From contig NC_085125.1 in assembly GCF_030269925.1 (NCBI RefSeq), forward strand, positions 1,332,501-1,396,500: DNA of 64,000 bases. Direction: 5' to 3'. The DNA comes from Bombyx mori (taxonomy: Eukaryota; Arthropoda; Insecta; Lepidoptera; Bombycidae). The notes beneath the pieces were generated by a model that saw nothing but the letters and a program-made list of their open reading frames with translations, was not told the DNA's origin and ran no database searches. Of the stretch, positions 63,369 through 64,000 are shown piece by piece. How positions within the stretch are numbered: the first letter of the stretch is position 1; each line of letters begins with the position of its first letter. The position numbers were made by a program, and so were the translations under genes.

Positions 63369-64000
63369 AAAGTATAATAATGGTGTGTGGAAAGACTATT
63401 TTTACTGCTGTAAAACTATGGGAGCCTAAAGCCAGTGTCATGCCATCACCGACGTATACAATGTCGTTAATGCCTTAAGACATAAGGTCTAAATCTCAAT
63501 CAAAGATTATCTCAGTACTAATTGTGTTGTGTAACGGCTTGAAATGAGCCCCTCAAAATTATAGACAGGGCCCTACCGCCAGTTAAAGCTCGAGAAATGA
63601 CTGTAGTACTGTTTCCGTGTGCGCAACATCGTGCTATTGTACAATTTTAATGTTACAATCCCCATAACAACGATCCACAAAGATTACCTTCACACATGTA
63701 ATGTAACATTCCTTAACAAGTCGCGCTCAGGGGCGTTGTTACGCGAATGTTTTGCATAAAGCCATTCACTTTCATTGCTCCTAAAGCAGTCACTCGTATT
63801 GCGTGCCACGTTATATTCTGAATAAAGTTTTTTGGTTCGTGCGTAAAGGTTCGTGTAACTTCTGGTGGTCGTTCTAATGCATTATTGGATACTATTTCTC
63901 TTTTATTTCTGCCGCGAGTTGGTAAAGATTTCTGTATTTATTGAATAATATCGAGTGGTGAAATGCTATTTAGTTTAAGTAAAATAAATATAAATATTTA
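63369..64000. other. Spacer, nothing recognised
   Basis: No supported feature up to the window end. Confidence 0.4.

Noticed and set aside
1..64000. CRISPR arrays, bacterial operons, plasmid or phage features
   Set aside because: The sequence is clearly eukaryotic and transposon-rich. No regularly spaced short repeats of CRISPR type were seen.

Overview
This is a stretch of lepidopteran nuclear DNA, most likely from a silkmoth (Bombyx mori or a close relative). It is AT-rich and packed with moth-type transposable elements: about 25 copies or fragments of one tRNA-derived SINE (called SINE-A here), LINE 3' ends with (ATG)n or (TTTA)n tails, a mariner of the DD37D 'mori' type, and BEL/Pao retrotransposons. 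I see no convincing host protein-coding gene, no rRNA and no functional tRNA. One possible host exon is flagged at 49946-50059. Family names come from motif recognition only.

Layout. 0-13 kb: solo LTR, SINEs, an R1-clade LINE fragment with target-site duplications, an LTR/PBS remnant followed by a 70-codon membrane-protein ORF, LINE 3' ends, a MITE-like repeat and a chimeric solo LTR. 13.09-20.01 kb: a nearly complete BEL/Pao element with two identical 535-bp LTRs, a 5-bp target duplication, gag-protease, and a pol interrupted by two in-frame stops. 20-27.7 kb: Helitron-like and solo-LTR remnants, SINEs, and a 343-bp GA minisatellite with ten ordered GC doublets. 27.7-33.0 kb (minus strand): an apparently intact Jockey-type LINE with ORF1, ORF2 and a structured 5' leader. 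33.0-36.8 kb: the 3' half of a second, GC-rich BEL/Pao element with a 1048-bp LTR. 36.8-42.5 kb: repeats, including a SINE between 72-bp duplicated flanks and a cluster of GATTAGG motifs. 42.56-44.12 kb: a mariner with terminal inverted repeats, TA duplication and an open 339-codon transposase. 44-64 kb: SINEs, RTE-type LINE tails, more solo LTRs (several with 4-bp ATAT/TATA duplications), MITEs, and a duplicated SINE-plus-flank segment.

How the pieces relate. The 3' end of SINE-A resembles the 3' end of one LINE family here (LINE-B), as expected if that LINE's reverse transcriptase mobilises the SINE. Nesting is common: LINE in SINE, SINE in LTR, LINE against a truncated BEL/Pao. The most unusual signal is the leader of the Jockey-type LINE (32521-32800). 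Four units about 88 nt apart each carry a 6-bp hairpin closed by the same GAAA loop, with completely different stem sequences, and three of them carry a second two-part stem whose sequence also changes in a compensated way.
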